Assembly: GCA_033765345.1 (NCBI GenBank)
Contig: JANRIC010000074.1
Span: 1-22,492 of the forward strand
Source of the DNA: JANRIC01 sp033765345
GTDB lineage: Bacteria; Bacteroidota; Bacteroidia; Cytophagales; Microscillaceae
DNA: 22,492 nt
Direction of reading: 5' to 3'
Under the pieces are notes generated by a model, which saw only the letters and a list, made by a program, of their open reading frames with translations, was not told the DNA's origin and ran no database searches. Positions 22,419 through 22,492 of this stretch are shown in pieces. A program made the translations under genes and the position numbers. The first letter of the stretch is position 1. Every line of letters begins with the position of its first letter.

Positions 22419-22492
<74 letters not shown>

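Overview
The window most likely comes from a member of the Bacteroidota (Cytophagales or Saprospiria-like). Evidence: two families largely confined to that phylum (DUF2851, and DUF2027 fused to a Smr domain); a TTG-N19-TAnnTTTG promoter of the Bacteroidota type; almost no Shine-Dalgarno sequences; and moderate-to-low GC. The right edge is a 74-base G run that looks like a sequencing or assembly artefact. The left edge lies inside an IS1-like element. Together they suggest a draft contig.

Layout. Positions 1-138 hold the end of an IS1-like element. From 273 to 13346 almost everything lies on the minus strand: a large secreted Asp-box/sortilin-type beta-propeller protein; a small DUF7009-like protein preceded by a short repeat element; a compact operon of TetR regulator, molybdopterin oxidoreductase and NTF2-like protein; a sodium:solute symporter; and two tandem paralogous membrane-bound SpoIIE/RsbU-type phosphatases. 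One small plus-strand gene (cysteine-rich plus DUF2934, 7721-7990) meets the symporter gene at a strong bidirectional hairpin.

From 13600 to 18916 transcription is on the plus strand. A divergent sigma-70-like gene is followed after 22 bases by a gene for a 975-residue, single-pass membrane protein. That protein has an anti-sigma zinc motif at its N-terminus and an eight-blade WD40 propeller on the far side of the membrane. DUF2851 follows. The sigma-like and anti-sigma-like pair is divergent from the two phosphatases. This four-gene signalling block is the most promising candidate for an uncharacterised system.

The last part holds a multi-pass membrane protein and a DUF2027-Smr protein (both minus), then two different minisatellites side by side. 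One is 54 heptamers (GGGNGTY type) in unbroken register, G-rich on the plus strand. The other is 17 copies of a 21-bp unit that stays open in more than one frame. Degenerate heptamers also occur in inverted orientation between the convergent genes at 18929-19034. I saw no rRNA, tRNA or CRISPR.
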